A stretch of DNA of 64,000 nucleotides from Aquabacterium sp. A7-Y (GTDB taxonomy: Bacteria > Pseudomonadota > Gammaproteobacteria > Burkholderiales > Burkholderiaceae_C), in contig NZ_JAPFBW010000009.1 of the NCBI RefSeq assembly GCF_026153205.1, positions 152,158 to 216,157 on the forward strand. Direction: 5' to 3'. Positions 39,538 to 50,005 of the stretch are shown one piece after another (position 1 is the first letter of the stretch; the number at the start of each line of letters is the position of its first letter). The translations under genes were made by a program, and so were the position numbers. The notes beneath the pieces were generated by a model. It saw only the letters and a program-made list of their open reading frames with translations, did no database searches and was not told where the DNA came from.

Positions 39538-40596
39538 TTGAACCCCTCCCCTGCTCCTTCCGCGGCTTCGGCCCCGCTGCACCCCGCCCGCGCGCTGTTC
39601 GAGGCCGGTGAAGCGCTGCCCTCGCTGCCCGTCTGCGACCACTACGCCGGCGTCGAGGCGCGCATGCGCAAGAGCCTGGCGCTGCAGGCCGAACTGGGCG
39701 AGCGCTGCGGCGCCGCCGTGTTCGACGCGACGCTGGACGCCGAGGACGGCGCGCCCGTCGGTGGCGAAAGGGAGCATGCGGCGCTGATCGCCGAGCTGGT
39801 CGACTCGCCGCACAACCGCTGGAACCGGGTCGGCGCGCGGGTGCACCCGGTCAGCCATCCGAGCTTCGACGCCGAGGTCGAGATCCTGCTGCGGCGCTGC
39901 GGCGCCCGGCTCGCCTACCTGATGGTCCCCAAGCCCCGCAGCCTGGGCGACGTGCAGTCGGCCTGCGAGCGTATCGACGCGATCGGCGGCTCGCTGGGCC
40001 TGGCGCGCAAGATCCCCGTTCACGTGCTGGTCGAGACCCATGGCGCGCTGCGCCAGGTCTGGGACATCGCGGCGCATCCCCGGGTCGAGTCGTTGTCCTT
40101 CGGGCTGATGGACTTCGTCTCGGCCCACCGCGGCGCCATCCCCTCGAGCGGCATGAGCGCGGCCGGCCAATTCACGCACCCGCTGGTGCTGCGCGCCAAG
40201 ATCGAGATCGCGGCGGCCTGCCATGCCGCCGCGAAGACGCCCTCGCACGGCGTCGTGACCGAGTTCAACGACCTCGACGCGCTGCGCAGCGCGGCCCGCA
40301 AGGCCTGCCGCGAACTCGGCTACACCCGGATGTGGAGCATCCACCCGAACCAGATCCTGCCCATCGTCGAGGCCTTCGCGCCGGACGAGGAGGAGATCGT
40401 CGCGGCCGCCGAGATCCTGCTGGGCGCACAGGCCGCCGGCTGGGGACCGGTGCGCCACCGCACCCGCGGCAGCGACACCTTGCACGACCGCGCCAGCTAC
40501 CGCTACTACTGGCACGTGCTCGAACGCGCCCACCGCACCGGCCGGCCGCTGCCGGCCGAGGCCATCCAGGCGTTTTTCACGGAGACTTCGACATGA
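39538..40596 (+). CDS. HpcH/HpaI aldolase / citrate lyase beta-like protein
   Basis: About 352 residues with the CitE-type TIM barrel: [20 protein letters not shown], the metal-ligand Glu in [10 protein letters not shown], the Asp in [15 protein letters not shown] and a C-terminal [17 protein letters not shown]. Relatives cleave citryl-, malyl- or methylmalyl-CoA. No citrate lyase alpha or gamma gene is present, so it is a stand-alone CoA-ester lyase or thioesterase of unknown substrate. The start is uncertain: no ATG fits, and TTG 39538 or GTG 39529 lie just after the mdh terminator with no clear ribosome site. It sits between mdh and prpC. Confidence 0.82.
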   Translation: MNPSPAPSAASAPLHPARALFEAGEALPSLPVCDHYAGVEARMRKSLALQAELGERCGAAVFDATLDAEDGAPVGGEREHAALIAELVDSPHNRWNRVGARVHPVSHPSFDAEVEILLRRCGARLAYLMVPKPRSLGDVQSACERIDAIGGSLGLARKIPVHVLVETHGALRQVWDIAAHPRVESLSFGLMDFVSAHRGAIPSSGMSAAGQFTHPLVLRAKIEIAAACHAAAKTPSHGVVTEFNDLDALRSAARKACRELGYTRMWSIHPNQILPIVEAFAPDEEEIVAAAEILLGAQAAGWGPVRHRTRGSDTLHDRASYRYYWHVLERAHRTGRPLPAEAIQAFFTETST

Positions 40597-40657
40597 TCGC
40601 CCCGCCCCCGGGCGGCTGCTTCCGCGAGGCCCGCAGGCGACAACCCAGGAGACTTTG

Positions 40658-41818
40658 ATGAGCGAGACCCCCACCGCAGCCACCGGCTTCAAGCCCAAGA
40701 AGTCGGTCGCCCTTTCCGGCACCACCGCCGGCAACACGGCGCTGTGCACCGTCGGCCGCACCGGCAACGACCTGCACTACCGCGGCTACGACATCCTCGA
40801 CGTGGCCGAGAGCTGCGAGTTCGAGGAGATCGCCCACCTGCTGGTGCACGGCAAGCTGCCGACGCTCGCCGAGCTGGTCGCCTACAAGGCCAAGCTCAAG
40901 GCCTTGCGCGGCGTTCCGGCCGCGGTCAAGGCGGCGCTGGAGCAACTGCCGGCGAGCGCCCACCCGATGGACGTGATGCGCACCGGCGTCTCGGTGCTCG
41001 GCTGTGTCTCGCCCGAGAAGGACGACCACAACCACCCGGGCGCGCGCGACATCGCCGACAAGCTGATGGCCAGCCTGGGCCCGATGCTGCTCTACTGGTA
41101 CCACTGGAGCCACAACGGCAGGCGCATCGAGGTGGAGACCGACGACGACTCCATCGGCGGCCATTTCCTGCACCTGCTGCACGGCCGCAAGCCGAGCGAG
41201 GCCTGGGTCCAGGCGATGCACACCTCGCTGATCCTCTACGCCGAGCACGAGTTCAACGCCTCCACCTTCACCGGCCGTGTCATCGCCGGCACCGGCTCGG
41301 ACATGTACTCGGCCATCGCCGGCGCGATCGGCGCGCTGCGCGGCCCCAAGCATGGCGGCGCCAACGAGGTCGCCTTCGAGATCCAGAAGCGCTACGACAC
41401 GCCCGACCAGGCCGAGGCCGACATCCGCCGCCGGGTCGAGAGCAAGGAAGTCATCATCGGCTTCGGCCACCCCGTCTACACCGTGAGCGACCCGCGCAAC
41501 AAGGTCATCAAGGGCGTCGCCAAGCGCCTGTCGGCCGACGCCAGGAACATGAAGATGTTCGACATCGCGGAACGGCTGGAATCGGTCATGTGGGAGGTCA
41601 AGAAGATGTTCCCCAACCTGGACTGGTTCTCGGCCGTGAGCTACCACATGATGGGCGTGCCCACGGCGATGTTCACGCCGCTGTTCGTCATCGCCCGGAC
41701 CTCGGGCTGGAGCGCGCACATCATCGAGCAGCGGATCGACGGCAAGATCATCCGGCCCAGCGCCAATTACACAGGTCCCGAAGACCTGAAATTTGTCGCA
41801 ATCAAGGATCGTGCCTGA
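40658..41818 (+). CDS. prpC: 2-methylcitrate synthase
   Basis: 386 residues, shorter than type II citrate synthase and matching Prp[19 protein letters not shown] and [18 protein letters not shown] carry the active-site His region. It condenses propionyl-CoA with oxaloacetate; such enzymes usually also accept acetyl-CoA. AGGAG lies seven bases before the ATG. It is 61 bases after the CitE-like gene. No 2-methylisocitrate lyase gene (prpB) is found in the window. Confidence 0.92.
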   Translation: MSETPTAATGFKPKKSVALSGTTAGNTALCTVGRTGNDLHYRGYDILDVAESCEFEEIAHLLVHGKLPTLAELVAYKAKLKALRGVPAAVKAALEQLPASAHPMDVMRTGVSVLGCVSPEKDDHNHPGARDIADKLMASLGPMLLYWYHWSHNGRRIEVETDDDSIGGHFLHLLHGRKPSEAWVQAMHTSLILYAEHEFNASTFTGRVIAGTGSDMYSAIAGAIGALRGPKHGGANEVAFEIQKRYDTPDQAEADIRRRVESKEVIIGFGHPVYTVSDPRNKVIKGVAKRLSADARNMKMFDIAERLESVMWEVKKMFPNLDWFSAVSYHMMGVPTAMFTPLFVIARTSGWSAHIIEQRIDGKIIRPSANYTGPEDLKFVAIKDRA

Positions 41819-41891
41819 GCTTGGTTACAAAATGCACGCGACCACAATCGGGACTCCCTGATCCATCAGAACCCGAGAGTTGGAGAACACC

Positions 41892-42356
41892 ATGAGGAAA
41901 ACCCTGATTCGTGTCGCGTGCGTCGCTTCTGCCCTGATGGCGGTCTCGCTGGCCCATGCGACGGACAGCCAGCCGGCCAAGAAGAAGAAACGCAGCGCGG
42001 CGGCCGCCACGGTCCTGGCCGCCGCGACCCCCGAGCAGCTGCAGGCCGCCGAGCGTGTGCACTACGGTGTGAGCCAGTGCGAGGGCAAGCAGTCGGTCGA
42101 CCTGGAGGCAAACTCGAAGACGCCCGGCTACGTGGACTTGAAGTACGGCAAGAAAACGTATGTGATGAAACCGGTGCTGTCGTCCACCGGCGCGATGCGC
42201 CTGGAAGACGTGCGCGGTGAAACCCTCTACCTGCAGATCGCCAACAAGTCGATGTTGATGAACACGAAGAGCGGCCAGCGTATGGTGGACGACTGCGTTC
42301 ATGAGAAGCAGCGTGACGCTGCCGACGCCCTCAAGGCAGCCGCCGCGACGCAGTAA
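41892..42356 (+). CDS. Small secreted protein, possibly MliC-like lysozyme inhibitor
   Basis: 154 residues. A signal peptide covers about residues 1-23 (VACVASALMAVSLAHA), then a basic linker with KKKK. The mature domain has just two cysteines, Cys63 in YGVSQCEGKQSVDLE and Cys135 in RMVDDCVHEK. Between them are beta-strand patterns such as YVDLKYGKKTYVMKPVLSST. Two cysteines framing a small beta-barrel with a SSTGA turn recall the MliC/PliC lysozyme-inhibitor fold, but similarity is modest and I am not sure. GGAG precedes the ATG; TTGGTT and CACAAT 16 bases apart just upstream may be its own promoter. An unexpected gene between prpC and prpD. Confidence 0.7.
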   Translation: MRKTLIRVACVASALMAVSLAHATDSQPAKKKKRSAAAATVLAAATPEQLQAAERVHYGVSQCEGKQSVDLEANSKTPGYVDLKYGKKTYVMKPVLSSTGAMRLEDVRGETLYLQIANKSMLMNTKSGQRMVDDCVHEKQRDAADALKAAAATQ

Positions 42357-42383
42357 ACCTTCCCGAAAGCCCCAAGAGGACGC

Positions 42384-43835
42384 ATGTCCGCCGGCATCTC
42401 CAACGTCCGTCCCGATCCCGACCAGGTCCTGGTCGACATCGTCGACTATGTGACGAGCCATGAGATCGACTCGCAGCTCGCCTACGACACCGCGCGCCAC
42501 TGCCTGATCGATACGCTCGGCTGCGGACTGGAGGCCCTGGAGTACCCGGCGTGCACCAAGCTCCTGGGGCCGGTCGTGCCCGGTACCGTGGTGCCCAACG
42601 GCGCCAAGGTGCCCGGCACCCAGTTCCAGCTTGACCCGATCCAGGCCGCCTTCAACATCGGCGCAATGATCCGCTGGCTGGACTTCAACGACACCTGGCT
42701 GGCGGCCGAGTGGGGCCACCCCTCCGACAACCTGGGCGGCATCCTGGCCACCGCCGACTGGCAAAGCCGCAACGCCGTGGCCGCCGGCAAGCAGCCGCTG
42801 CGGATGCGTGAGGTCCTGACCGCGATGATCAAGGCCCACGAGATCCAGGGCTGCATCGCGCTGGAAAACTCCTTCAACCAGGTGGGCCTCGACCACGTGG
42901 TGCTGGTGAAGGTCGCCTCCACCGCCGTCGTGGCCCGGATGCTGGGGCTCACTCGCGACGAGATCATCAACGCCGTGTCGCTCGCCTGGGTCGACGGCCA
43001 GGCCCTGCGCACCTACCGGCATGCACCCAACACCGGCTCGCGCAAGAGCTGGGCCGCCGGCGACGCCACCAGCCGCGCGGTGCGCCTGGCGCTGATCGCC
43101 AAGACCGGCGAGATGGGCTACCCGAGCGTGTTGACGGCCAAGGGCTGGGGCTTCTACGACGTGCTCTTCAAGGGCCAGGAATTCAAGTTCCAGCGCCCCT
43201 ACGGCAGCTACGTGATGGAACACGTGCTGTTCAAGATCAGCTACCCGGCCGAGTTCCACGGCCAGACCGCCGTGGAAGCGGCGATGAGCCTGCACGCCGA
43301 GCTGGCCCAGCGCGGCAAGACCTCGGACGACATCCGCAAGGTGAACATCCGGACCCATGAGGCCTGCATCCGCATCATCGACAAGCAGGGCCCGCTGAAC
43401 AACCCGGCCGACCGCGATCACTGCATCCAGTACATGGTGGCGGTGCCGCTGATCTACGGCCGCCTGACCGCGGCCGACTATGAGGACGAGATTGCCGGCG
43501 ACCCGCGCATTGACGCGCTGCGCGACAAGATCGTCTGCATCGAGGATGCGCAGTTCACGCACGACTATCACGACCCCGAGAAGCGCTCCATCGCCAATGG
43601 ACTCACCGTGGAACTCAAGGACGGCACCCGGCTGGACGAGATCGTCGTGGAGTACCCCATCGGCCACAAGCGCCGCCGCGCCGACGGCATTCCGCTGCTC
43701 GAGGCCAAGTTCCGCACCAAGCTCGCGCGCCGCTTCCCGAAAAAGCAGCAGGACAGCATCCTCGCCGTCTCGCTGGATCAGAAGGCGCTGGAGGCGATGC
43801 CGGTGCACGAGTACGTGGACCTGTACGTCATCTGA
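42384..43835 (+). CDS. prpD: 2-methylcitrate dehydratase
   Basis: 483 residues, the MmgE/PrpD family length. Conserved stretches include [20 protein letters not shown], then [20 protein letters not shown] and the C-terminal [14 protein letters not shown]. It removes water from 2-methylcitrate without an iron-sulfur cluster; the next step, rehydration to 2-methylisocitrate, can be done by AcnB encoded next. Gap to the secreted-protein gene 27 bases; a terminator follows. Confidence 0.93.
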   Translation: MSAGISNVRPDPDQVLVDIVDYVTSHEIDSQLAYDTARHCLIDTLGCGLEALEYPACTKLLGPVVPGTVVPNGAKVPGTQFQLDPIQAAFNIGAMIRWLDFNDTWLAAEWGHPSDNLGGILATADWQSRNAVAAGKQPLRMREVLTAMIKAHEIQGCIALENSFNQVGLDHVVLVKVASTAVVARMLGLTRDEIINAVSLAWVDGQALRTYRHAPNTGSRKSWAAGDATSRAVRLALIAKTGEMGYPSVLTAKGWGFYDVLFKGQEFKFQRPYGSYVMEHVLFKISYPAEFHGQTAVEAAMSLHAELAQRGKTSDDIRKVNIRTHEACIRIIDKQGPLNNPADRDHCIQYMVAVPLIYGRLTAADYEDEIAGDPRIDALRDKIVCIEDAQFTHDYHDPEKRSIANGLTVELKDGTRLDEIVVEYPIGHKRRRADGIPLLEAKFRTKLARRFPKKQQDSILAVSLDQKALEAMPVHEYVDLYVI

Positions 43836-43854
43836 CGCACGCTCCGCCCTGCCG

Positions 43855-43878
43855 AGGCCGCCTCCGGGTGGCCTTTTT
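43855..43878 (+). terminator. Terminator after prpD
   Basis: Stem AGGCCGCC/GGTGGCCT with loop TCCG, followed by a T run. It separates prpD from acnB, which has its own promoter. Confidence 0.75.
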
Positions 43879-43912
43879 GTCGAAGACGCACGACATGCCA
43901 CGCCTGTCCGGC

Positions 43913-43940
43913 TTGGCAAGTCTTATATAAGACATAAAAT
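43913..43940 (+). promoter_or_regulatory. Candidate acnB promoter
   Basis: TTGGCA (43913-43918), 16-base spacer, TAAAAT (43935-43940). The spacer is filled by the palindrome described next, as expected for repression by blocking polymerase. Confidence 0.6.
43918..43935. promoter_or_regulatory. Second copy of the GntR-type palindrome
   Basis: AAGTCTTATATAAGACAT matches the mdh/gntR site at 17 of 18 positions and keeps the full 14-bp symmetric core. Two occurrences of such an AT-rich word in GC-rich intergenic DNA are unlikely by chance. Confidence 0.7.
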
Positions 43941-43988
43941 ACGAAAGTCGCCGGCCCGTCACGGAGCCGGCCATCCCCGGAGCCCCAC

Positions 43989-46574
43989 ATGCTGCAAACC
44001 TACCGCGACCACGTCGCTGAACGCGCCGCGCTCGGCATTCCCCCGCTGCCGCTGTCTGCCCAGCAGACCGCCGAGCTGATCGAACTGCTGAAGAACCCGC
44101 CCGCCGGCGAAGAACAGTTCCTGCTCGAGCTGCTGACGCACCGCGTCCCGCCGGGCGTGGACGACGCGGCCAAGGTCAAGGCCTCCTTCCTGGCCGCCGT
44201 GGCCGACGGCGAGCTCAAGGTCGCGCTGATCTCGCGCGCCAAGGCGACCGAGCTGCTGGGCACCATGGTGGGCGGCTACAACGTCAAGCCGCTGATCGAG
44301 CTGCTCGACGACGCCGACGTGGCCCCGGTCGCTGCAGAAGGTCTGAAGAAGACCCTGCTGATGTTCGACTACTTCCACGACGTGGCCGAGAAGGCCAAAG
44401 CCGGCAACGCGCATGCCAAGGCCGTGATCCAGTCCTGGGCCGATGCCGAGTGGTTCACCTCGCGCCCTGAAGTGGCCGAGAAGATCACCGTGACCGTCTT
44501 CAAAGTCACCGGCGAGACCAACACCGACGACCTGTCGCCCGCCCCCGACGCCTGGAGCCGCCCGGACATCCCGCTGCACTACCTGGCGATGCTGAAAAAC
44601 GCCCGCCCCGGCATCACGCCCGAGGAAGACGGCAAGCGCGGCCCGGTCAAGTTCATCGAAGACCTGAAGAAGAAGGGCCACCTGGTCGCCTACGTCGGTG
44701 ACGTGGTCGGCACCGGCTCCAGCCGCAAGTCCGCCACCAACAGCGTGATCTGGGCCACCGGCGAGGACATCCCCTTCGTGCCCAACAAGCGGTTCGGCGG
44801 CATCTGCCTGGGCGGCAAGATCGCCCCGATCTTCTTCAACACGCAGGAAGACTCGGGCGCGCTGCCGATCGAGGTCGACGTGTCCGGCATGGACATGGGC
44901 GACGTGGTCGACATCTACCCCTATGCCGGCAAGATCGAGAAAAACGGCGCCAAGATCGCCGAGTTCGCGCTCAAGAGCGACGTGCTGTTCGACGAAGTGC
45001 GTGCCGGCGGTCGCATCAACCTGATCATCGGCCGCTCGCTGACCGCCAAGGCACGCGACTTCCTGGGCCTGCCCGCCTCGACGGCCTTCCGCCTGCCGAC
45101 CTCGCCGAGCGCCTCGACCAAGGGCTTCACGCTGGCGCAGAAGATGGTCGGCCGCGCCTGCGGCCTGCCGGAAGGCCAGGGCGTGCGCCCGGGCACGTAC
45201 TGCGAGCCGCGCATGACTTCGGTCGGCAGCCAGGACACCACCGGCCCGATGACCCGCGACGAGCTGAAGGACCTGGCCTGCCTGGGCTTCAGCGCCGACC
45301 TGGTGATGCAGAGCTTCTGCCACACGGCCGCCTATCCCAAGCCGGTCGACGTCAAGATGCACCGCGAGCTGCCCGCCTTCATCAGCAACCGCGGCGGCAT
45401 CGCGCTGCGCCCCGGTGACGGTGTGATCCACAGCTGGCTCAACCGCATGCTGCTGCCCGACACCGTGGGCACCGGCGGCGACAGCCACACCCGCTTCCCG
45501 ATCGGCATCAGCTTCCCGGCCGGCTCGGGCCTGGTCGCCTTCGCCGCCGCCACCGGCGTGATGCCGCTGGACATGCCGGAATCGGTGCTGGTGCGTTTCA
45601 AGGGCAAGATGCAGCCCGGCATCACCCTGCGCGACCTGGTGCACGCGATCCCGCTGTACGCGATCAAGCAGGGCCTGCTGACGGTCGCCAAGCAAGGCAA
45701 GAAGAACATCTTCTCGGGCCGCGTCCTCGAGATCGAGGGCCTGCCCGACCTGAAGGTGGAACAGGCCTTCGAACTGAGCGACGCCTCGGCCGAGCGCAGC
45801 GCGGCCGGTTGCACGGTGCGCCTGAACAAGGAACCGATCATCGAGTACCTCAACAGCAACATCACGCTGCTGAAGTGGATGATCGCCAACGGCTACCAGG
45901 ACAAGCGCAGCCTGGAGCGCCGCATCAAGGCGATGGAGCAGTGGCTGGCCAAGCCCGAGCTGCTGCAGCCGGACGCGGACGCCGAGTACGCCGCGGTGAT
46001 CGAGATCGACCTGGCCGACATCAAGGAACCGATCGTCTGCTGCCCCAACGACCCGGACGACGCCAAGACGCTGTCCGACGTGCAGGGCGCGACCATCGAC
46101 GAGGTCTTCATCGGCTCCTGCATGACCAACATCGGCCACTTCCGTGCAGCCTCCAAGCTGCTCGAAGGCAAGCGCGACATCCCGGTCAAGCTGTGGGTCG
46201 CCCCGCCGACCAAGATGGACGCGGCCGAGCTGACCAAGGAAGGCCACTACGGCGTGCTGGGCGGCGCCGGCGCCCGCATGGAAATGCCGGGCTGCAGCCT
46301 GTGCATGGGCAACCAGGCCCAGGTGCGCGAAGGCGCGACCGTGATGTCCACCAGCACCCGCAACTTCCCCAACCGCCTGGGCAAGAACACCAACGTCTAC
46401 CTCGGCTCGGCCGAGCTGGCCGCGATCTGCTCCAAGCTGGGCCGCATCCCGACCGTGGCCGAGTACCACGCCGACATGGGCGTGATCAACAAGGACGGCG
46501 ACAAGGTGTACCGCTACATGAACTTCGACCAGATCCAGGAGTTCAGCGAGGTGGCGAAGGAAGTGGCGGTCTGA
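43989..46574 (+). CDS. acnB: Aconitate hydratase B / 2-methylisocitrate dehydratase
   Basis: 861 residues (E. coli AcnB 865). N-terminal HEAT-like helices (1-160), then the swivel domain with [20 protein letters not shown], then the catalytic core. The [4Fe-4S] cysteines are in [19 protein letters not shown] and in [19 protein letters not shown]. It interconverts citrate and isocitrate and can hydrate 2-methylaconitate, joining the TCA and methylcitrate cycles. It has its own promoter and candidate operator, and a terminator follows. Confidence 0.96.
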   Translation: MLQTYRDHVAERAALGIPPLPLSAQQTAELIELLKNPPAGEEQFLLELLTHRVPPGVDDAAKVKASFLAAVADGELKVALISRAKATELLGTMVGGYNVKPLIELLDDADVAPVAAEGLKKTLLMFDYFHDVAEKAKAGNAHAKAVIQSWADAEWFTSRPEVAEKITVTVFKVTGETNTDDLSPAPDAWSRPDIPLHYLAMLKNARPGITPEEDGKRGPVKFIEDLKKKGHLVAYVGDVVGTGSSRKSATNSVIWATGEDIPFVPNKRFGGICLGGKIAPIFFNTQEDSGALPIEVDVSGMDMGDVVDIYPYAGKIEKNGAKIAEFALKSDVLFDEVRAGGRINLIIGRSLTAKARDFLGLPASTAFRLPTSPSASTKGFTLAQKMVGRACGLPEGQGVRPGTYCEPRMTSVGSQDTTGPMTRDELKDLACLGFSADLVMQSFCHTAAYPKPVDVKMHRELPAFISNRGGIALRPGDGVIHSWLNRMLLPDTVGTGGDSHTRFPIGISFPAGSGLVAFAAATGVMPLDMPESVLVRFKGKMQPGITLRDLVHAIPLYAIKQGLLTVAKQGKKNIFSGRVLEIEGLPDLKVEQAFELSDASAERSAAGCTVRLNKEPIIEYLNSNITLLKWMIANGYQDKRSLERRIKAMEQWLAKPELLQPDADAEYAAVIEIDLADIKEPIVCCPNDPDDAKTLSDVQGATIDEVFIGSCMTNIGHFRAASKLLEGKRDIPVKLWVAPPTKMDAAELTKEGHYGVLGGAGARMEMPGCSLCMGNQAQVREGATVMSTSTRNFPNRLGKNTNVYLGSAELAAICSKLGRIPTVAEYHADMGVINKDGDKVYRYMNFDQIQEFSEVAKEVAV

Positions 46575-46601
46575 TCGACCGGCAGACTCCTCCCGACCAG
46601 G

Positions 46602-46631
46602 AACGGCCCGCAATGCGGGCCGTTTTTTTTT
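46602..46631 (+). terminator. Terminator after acnB
   Basis: Perfect 10-bp stem AACGGCCCGC/GCGGGCCGTT with loop AAT and a run of nine T. Confidence 0.9.
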
Positions 46632-46676
46632 GCCTCCGGAGGGCGAGCCGGGCGTACCTGCCGGTGCCGGCAGCGG

Positions 46677-47420
46677 TCAGCGGCCCAGCAGGGTTTGCAG
46701 TTCGAGCGCGTTTTCCGCCGCGGCGCCGGAGGCGGTGTTGTCGAAGATGCACCAGAGGTCCGCCTCGGCATGCCAGCGCCGCACCTCCTCGGCCCACTGC
46801 GCCAGCCGCTCGGGGTCGTAGCGCGAGTAGTAGATACGCGGTGAGCCGTGCCAGCGGTAGTAGACGGTCGCCCCGGCGCCGTCACCTTGCGGGCCCAGCC
46901 AACCGCTGGGCTGGCCCGCCCCTTCCGGCCGGGCGGGGTCGGCCGCCACGCGGCCGATGCGGCGCGAGACGAGCAGGCGCTCTGCCGCCGGCTCGAACCA
47001 GCTCTTGTGGCGCGGCTCGCAGACCACCGCGCCCTCATGCAGCTCGCGCAGCAGGTCGAAGAAGGTGCGTGCGACGCGCGCCTCGAAGGCAAAGGATGGC
47101 GGCAGCTGGACCAGCAGGACGCCGAGCTTGTCGCCCAGGCCACCCACCTGCTCGAGGAAGGCAGCCAGCGGCTGACGGGCCCGCCGCAGCTGTCCTTCGT
47201 GGGTGATGGTCCGCGGCAGCTTGACCGCGAAGCGGAAGTGCTCAGGCACCTGCGCCGCCCAGCTCTCATAGGTCTTGCGCTGATGCGGCCGGTAGAAGGA
47301 CGTGTTGATCTCGGCGCAGGGCAGGACCCGGGCGTAACGCGCCAGGTGCGAGCCCTCGCCGGGAAAGGCGGCCGCAGCCGCCCGCGGGACGCTCCATCCC
47401 GCCGTTCCGATGCGGATCAT
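46677..47420 (-). CDS. DUF72 domain protein
   Basis: 247 residues of the YecE/DUF72 TIM-barrel family. The start MIRIGTAGWSVPRAAAAAFP and the motifs EINTSFYRPHQRKTYESWA and EHFRFAVKLPRTITHEGQL are diagnostic; WYYRWHGSPRIYYSRY-like text (VYYRWHGSPRIYYSRY) and WCIFDNTASG close the fold. The function of the family is unsettled. It faces acnB and lies 44 bases upstream of the lipoprotein gene's stop, in the same direction. Confidence 0.9.
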   Translation of the reverse strand: MIRIGTAGWSVPRAAAAAFPGEGSHLARYARVLPCAEINTSFYRPHQRKTYESWAAQVPEHFRFAVKLPRTITHEGQLRRARQPLAAFLEQVGGLGDKLGVLLVQLPPSFAFEARVARTFFDLLRELHEGAVVCEPRHKSWFEPAAERLLVSRRIGRVAADPARPEGAGQPSGWLGPQGDGAGATVYYRWHGSPRIYYSRYDPERLAQWAEEVRRWHAEADLWCIFDNTASGAAAENALELQTLLGR

Positions 47421-47464
47421 GCGAGCCAGTATGGCAGGGCGGAGGCCGGGGCCCCCGCCCGCAC

Positions 47465-49831
47465 TCACTGGAGCAGGACCGGCACCACGCCGAGGGTCAG
47501 CTGCTGGCCGGAGATGGGGGCCTGGCTGCCGTTCAGCGGTGTCGCGGTGGTGAAGCCCCAGGTGGCGGGCAGCTGGACCTTGCGGCCCTCATTGGTCGAC
47601 CAAAGGATTGCAAAGGACCGGGTGCCACGCTTCAGCTTGAACACATAAACGAGGTTCTCGTCGGTCGGGTTGTCGCGCACTTCGTACGCGTCCTCCAGCT
47701 GCGCGCCGGTCAGCCATTCGCGGATCTTGTTATAGGCCTTGCCGGCGGTGGTCAGCGGCCGCCAGCCCGAGTCCGGACGCGCCAGCGCGCTCACCGGCGA
47801 GAAGTTGCGCTTGCCTTCGTACTGGTAGTAGTTGAAGTTCTCGATCCCCTGTGACCACATCACCATCAGCGCGCGCGGCATGCTGGCCCAGTGCTCGTTC
47901 TCCGTCGGATTGTCCGCGACGCAGCCACCCGTGGCCGTGTCGGACACCGAGCAGTAGGGACCGCCCTCGGTGTTCCAGATCGGCTTGGTGACGCCGTGGC
48001 TCTTCAGCACGGCGCGCACGTTGGCAATCGGCGCCACGATGTTCTCGGGCCTCACCGGGTTGTAATAGAAGTGGTAGCCGATCTTGTCGACATGGTTGTG
48101 GCCGCCCGCGGCCAGGAAGCTTTCCAGCCGGGCCAGGCCGGTGCTGACCGTGAAGCTCGGAGAGATGATCACCGCGTCGTTCCCGAGCGCCTCGCGTGTC
48201 GTCTCGGTCAGCCTCAACAGATTGGCGACGCTGTCCTTGTAGAAGAGGTTGTAGTCGGCTTCGTTCCACACTTCCCAGTAGTGGATCTTGCCCGCGAGAT
48301 TTGGATGCTCTTTCAGGTGACGAACGTAGTTTTTCCAATCGTCGAAGCGCTCGGGCGCGTACTGCGGGCCTTTCGGCTGTGCCCACCCAGGCGTCTGCCC
48401 GAGCGTCATCAGGACCTTCTGGCCCTTGCTGGTCGCACGCGCCAGATAGACCCACTGAAGCCGGTCTCTGAAGATCTTCGTCGACCACTGGCCCGGCCCG
48501 GCATCCTCGAGATCCTTCCACGTCGTCGTGGTGTCCCAGAGCCGTAGCACCGATGCGTTCACACCCGCGTCCAGGGCATGCTCGGGGAGCAGGGTGTAGT
48601 GCACGCCGAACAGCAAGTCGGGCGCCACGCTCTTGCTGGCCGGCTTCACGTCGTTCTTGTTGACTTCGTAAATGCGGACCTCGTCAATGTCGAGGGTGCC
48701 GGGCTGGTCGAGCGCCAGCCTCAGGGTCTTCGGCTCGCGTCCGTCGATCGCGACTTCGAAACCGATCCGCTGGAAGGAGGGCCCCGGCCTGAAGGTTTTT
48801 TCGATCAGCATCGGGTGGCTGTCCTTGCGCTCCCGCCGGATCCCCAGCGTGACCGCCGGGTTGCCGTCCCCGCTCGTCCGCGCCAGCATCTCGACGCGGT
48901 AGGTGCGGCCGACGCGGAAGGGGTAGCCATAGATCAGGTGCGCATCGCCCGAGCCCTTGCTCTCGAGCTGGAAACGCTGGTAGCCACCCATGCCGCCGTC
49001 CGTGCGGACCTCGGCCAGGTACTTGGGCCTGGGCTGACCGTCGACCCACCAATCGTTCACCTTCCACCCCCAGCCGAACTTGCTGTCCGGGGACCCGCTG
49101 AAGTCGGAGCAGCTGACCAGCGTGGACACCGGCGTGGCGAGCGGATCGCTGTTCGGCAGCGGAGTCGGCGCCGCCCGGAGTTCGTCGCTAAGTTCGATCA
49201 GCGTCATGCTGTCGATCAGGATGTCCTTGCCGACGTCCTGCACGGCGATGCGCAGCGCGCCGCGGTCCGTCCAGCGGTAATAGCCCTCGATCTCGACGCG
49301 CTGCCAGTTGCCGCCGACGCTGACGGTCGTCTTCGTCGCGACGTCATAGGGTTTGTGCCGGCGGAACATCACGTCCACCAGGGTGTCGGCTTCCTCGGAG
49401 TCCTGCTTGATCTTCTTGATGTAGAAGACCGCGCGGTACATCTTGTTGGCCTTGAAGGCGAAGTCGTAGAACAGCTGCGCATCACCCGTCCCACGGTTGT
49501 TGACCCGGAAACGCTGCGCTCCGCTGCTGTTTCGGGCGTCGGTGCTGCGGCCGGCATCCCAGGCGGCACCGCCCCACTGGTTGACCTGCCAGCCGGGCGC
49601 CAGGCCCGTGAAGTCGGTGTCGAAGGCGGACTCCGCGACCGCGGTCTGCCCCGGAGGCAGTTCCTCCAGCGGACGCGCGGCGCGGCACGACGGGCCCGGT
49701 GCCGGGGCCTCGGCCTGACCGCGAGCTGGCGATTGAGCGGAAGAAGAGTCGGTGGAACCGCCGGAACCGCCGCCGCAGGCGGCAAGTGAAAGCGCAGCGA
49801 GACCCGCCGCGTACGAGGGACGCAACTTCAA
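47465..49831 (-). CDS. Large lipoprotein with two carbohydrate-binding-like domains and a GH39-like hydrolase domain
   Basis: 788 residues. The lipobox LSLAAC with Cys19 marks a lipoprotein; a Gly/Ser/Pro linker follows. Two beta-sandwich modules of similar design lie at about residues 65-220 and 240-400. Both have RF.V/QLE..G.GDA.LxY and YR(A/V)xx motifs, typical of carbohydrate-binding domains. Residues 410-690 form a TIM-barrel glycosidase: HYWEVWNEADYNLFY holds the likely acid/base Glu524 and KPIWNTEGGPY the likely nucleophile Glu622, in GH39/clan-A order. A small beta domain ends the protein. TTG is the start because AAGGAGG lies five bases upstream. It probably trims a polysaccharide at the cell surface or periplasm, like PslG; substrate unknown. 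Confidence 0.85.
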   Translation of the reverse strand: MKLRPSYAAGLAALSLAACGGGSGGSTDSSSAQSPARGQAEAPAPGPSCRAARPLEELPPGQTAVAESAFDTDFTGLAPGWQVNQWGGAAWDAGRSTDARNSSGAQRFRVNNRGTGDAQLFYDFAFKANKMYRAVFYIKKIKQDSEEADTLVDVMFRRHKPYDVATKTTVSVGGNWQRVEIEGYYRWTDRGALRIAVQDVGKDILIDSMTLIELSDELRAAPTPLPNSDPLATPVSTLVSCSDFSGSPDSKFGWGWKVNDWWVDGQPRPKYLAEVRTDGGMGGYQRFQLESKGSGDAHLIYGYPFRVGRTYRVEMLARTSGDGNPAVTLGIRRERKDSHPMLIEKTFRPGPSFQRIGFEVAIDGREPKTLRLALDQPGTLDIDEVRIYEVNKNDVKPASKSVAPDLLFGVHYTLLPEHALDAGVNASVLRLWDTTTTWKDLEDAGPGQWSTKIFRDRLQWVYLARATSKGQKVLMTLGQTPGWAQPKGPQYAPERFDDWKNYVRHLKEHPNLAGKIHYWEVWNEADYNLFYKDSVANLLRLTETTREALGNDAVIISPSFTVSTGLARLESFLAAGGHNHVDKIGYHFYYNPVRPENIVAPIANVRAVLKSHGVTKPIWNTEGGPYCSVSDTATGGCVADNPTENEHWASMPRALMVMWSQGIENFNYYQYEGKRNFSPVSALARPDSGWRPLTTAGKAYNKIREWLTGAQLEDAYEVRDNPTDENLVYVFKLKRGTRSFAILWSTNEGRKVQLPATWGFTTATPLNGSQAPISGQQLTLGVVPVLLQ

Positions 49832-49836
49832 GAAAA

Positions 49837-49843
49837 CCTCCTT
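49837..49843 (-). promoter_or_regulatory. Perfect Shine-Dalgarno deciding a TTG start
   Basis: AAGGAGG on the minus strand ends five bases before the TTG at 49831. The frame remains open further upstream, but only this start puts the lipobox 19 residues from the N-terminus. Confidence 0.75.
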
Positions 49844-50005
49844 GGGATTTGTTGTGAACGGGATTAAACCGCAGCGAAGTAGCAAAAAGTCGCTACCTAT
49901 AGCAAGTGTAAGTAACCCCCCACACGCCGCGTGAGCTCCGGTCAACCCCGTCGCATGGTCGCCTGCGTCGAAGTCATTTCACGTCTGCACTGCCCTGGAG
50001 CCCAC

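Noticed and set aside
39496..39540. Upstream TTG as start of the CitE-like gene
   Set aside because: It lies inside the stem and T run of the mdh terminator and would add residues not found in the family.
43959..46613. Open frame of about 880 codons opposite acnB
   Set aside because: Same reason; acnB is complete with all cluster cysteines.
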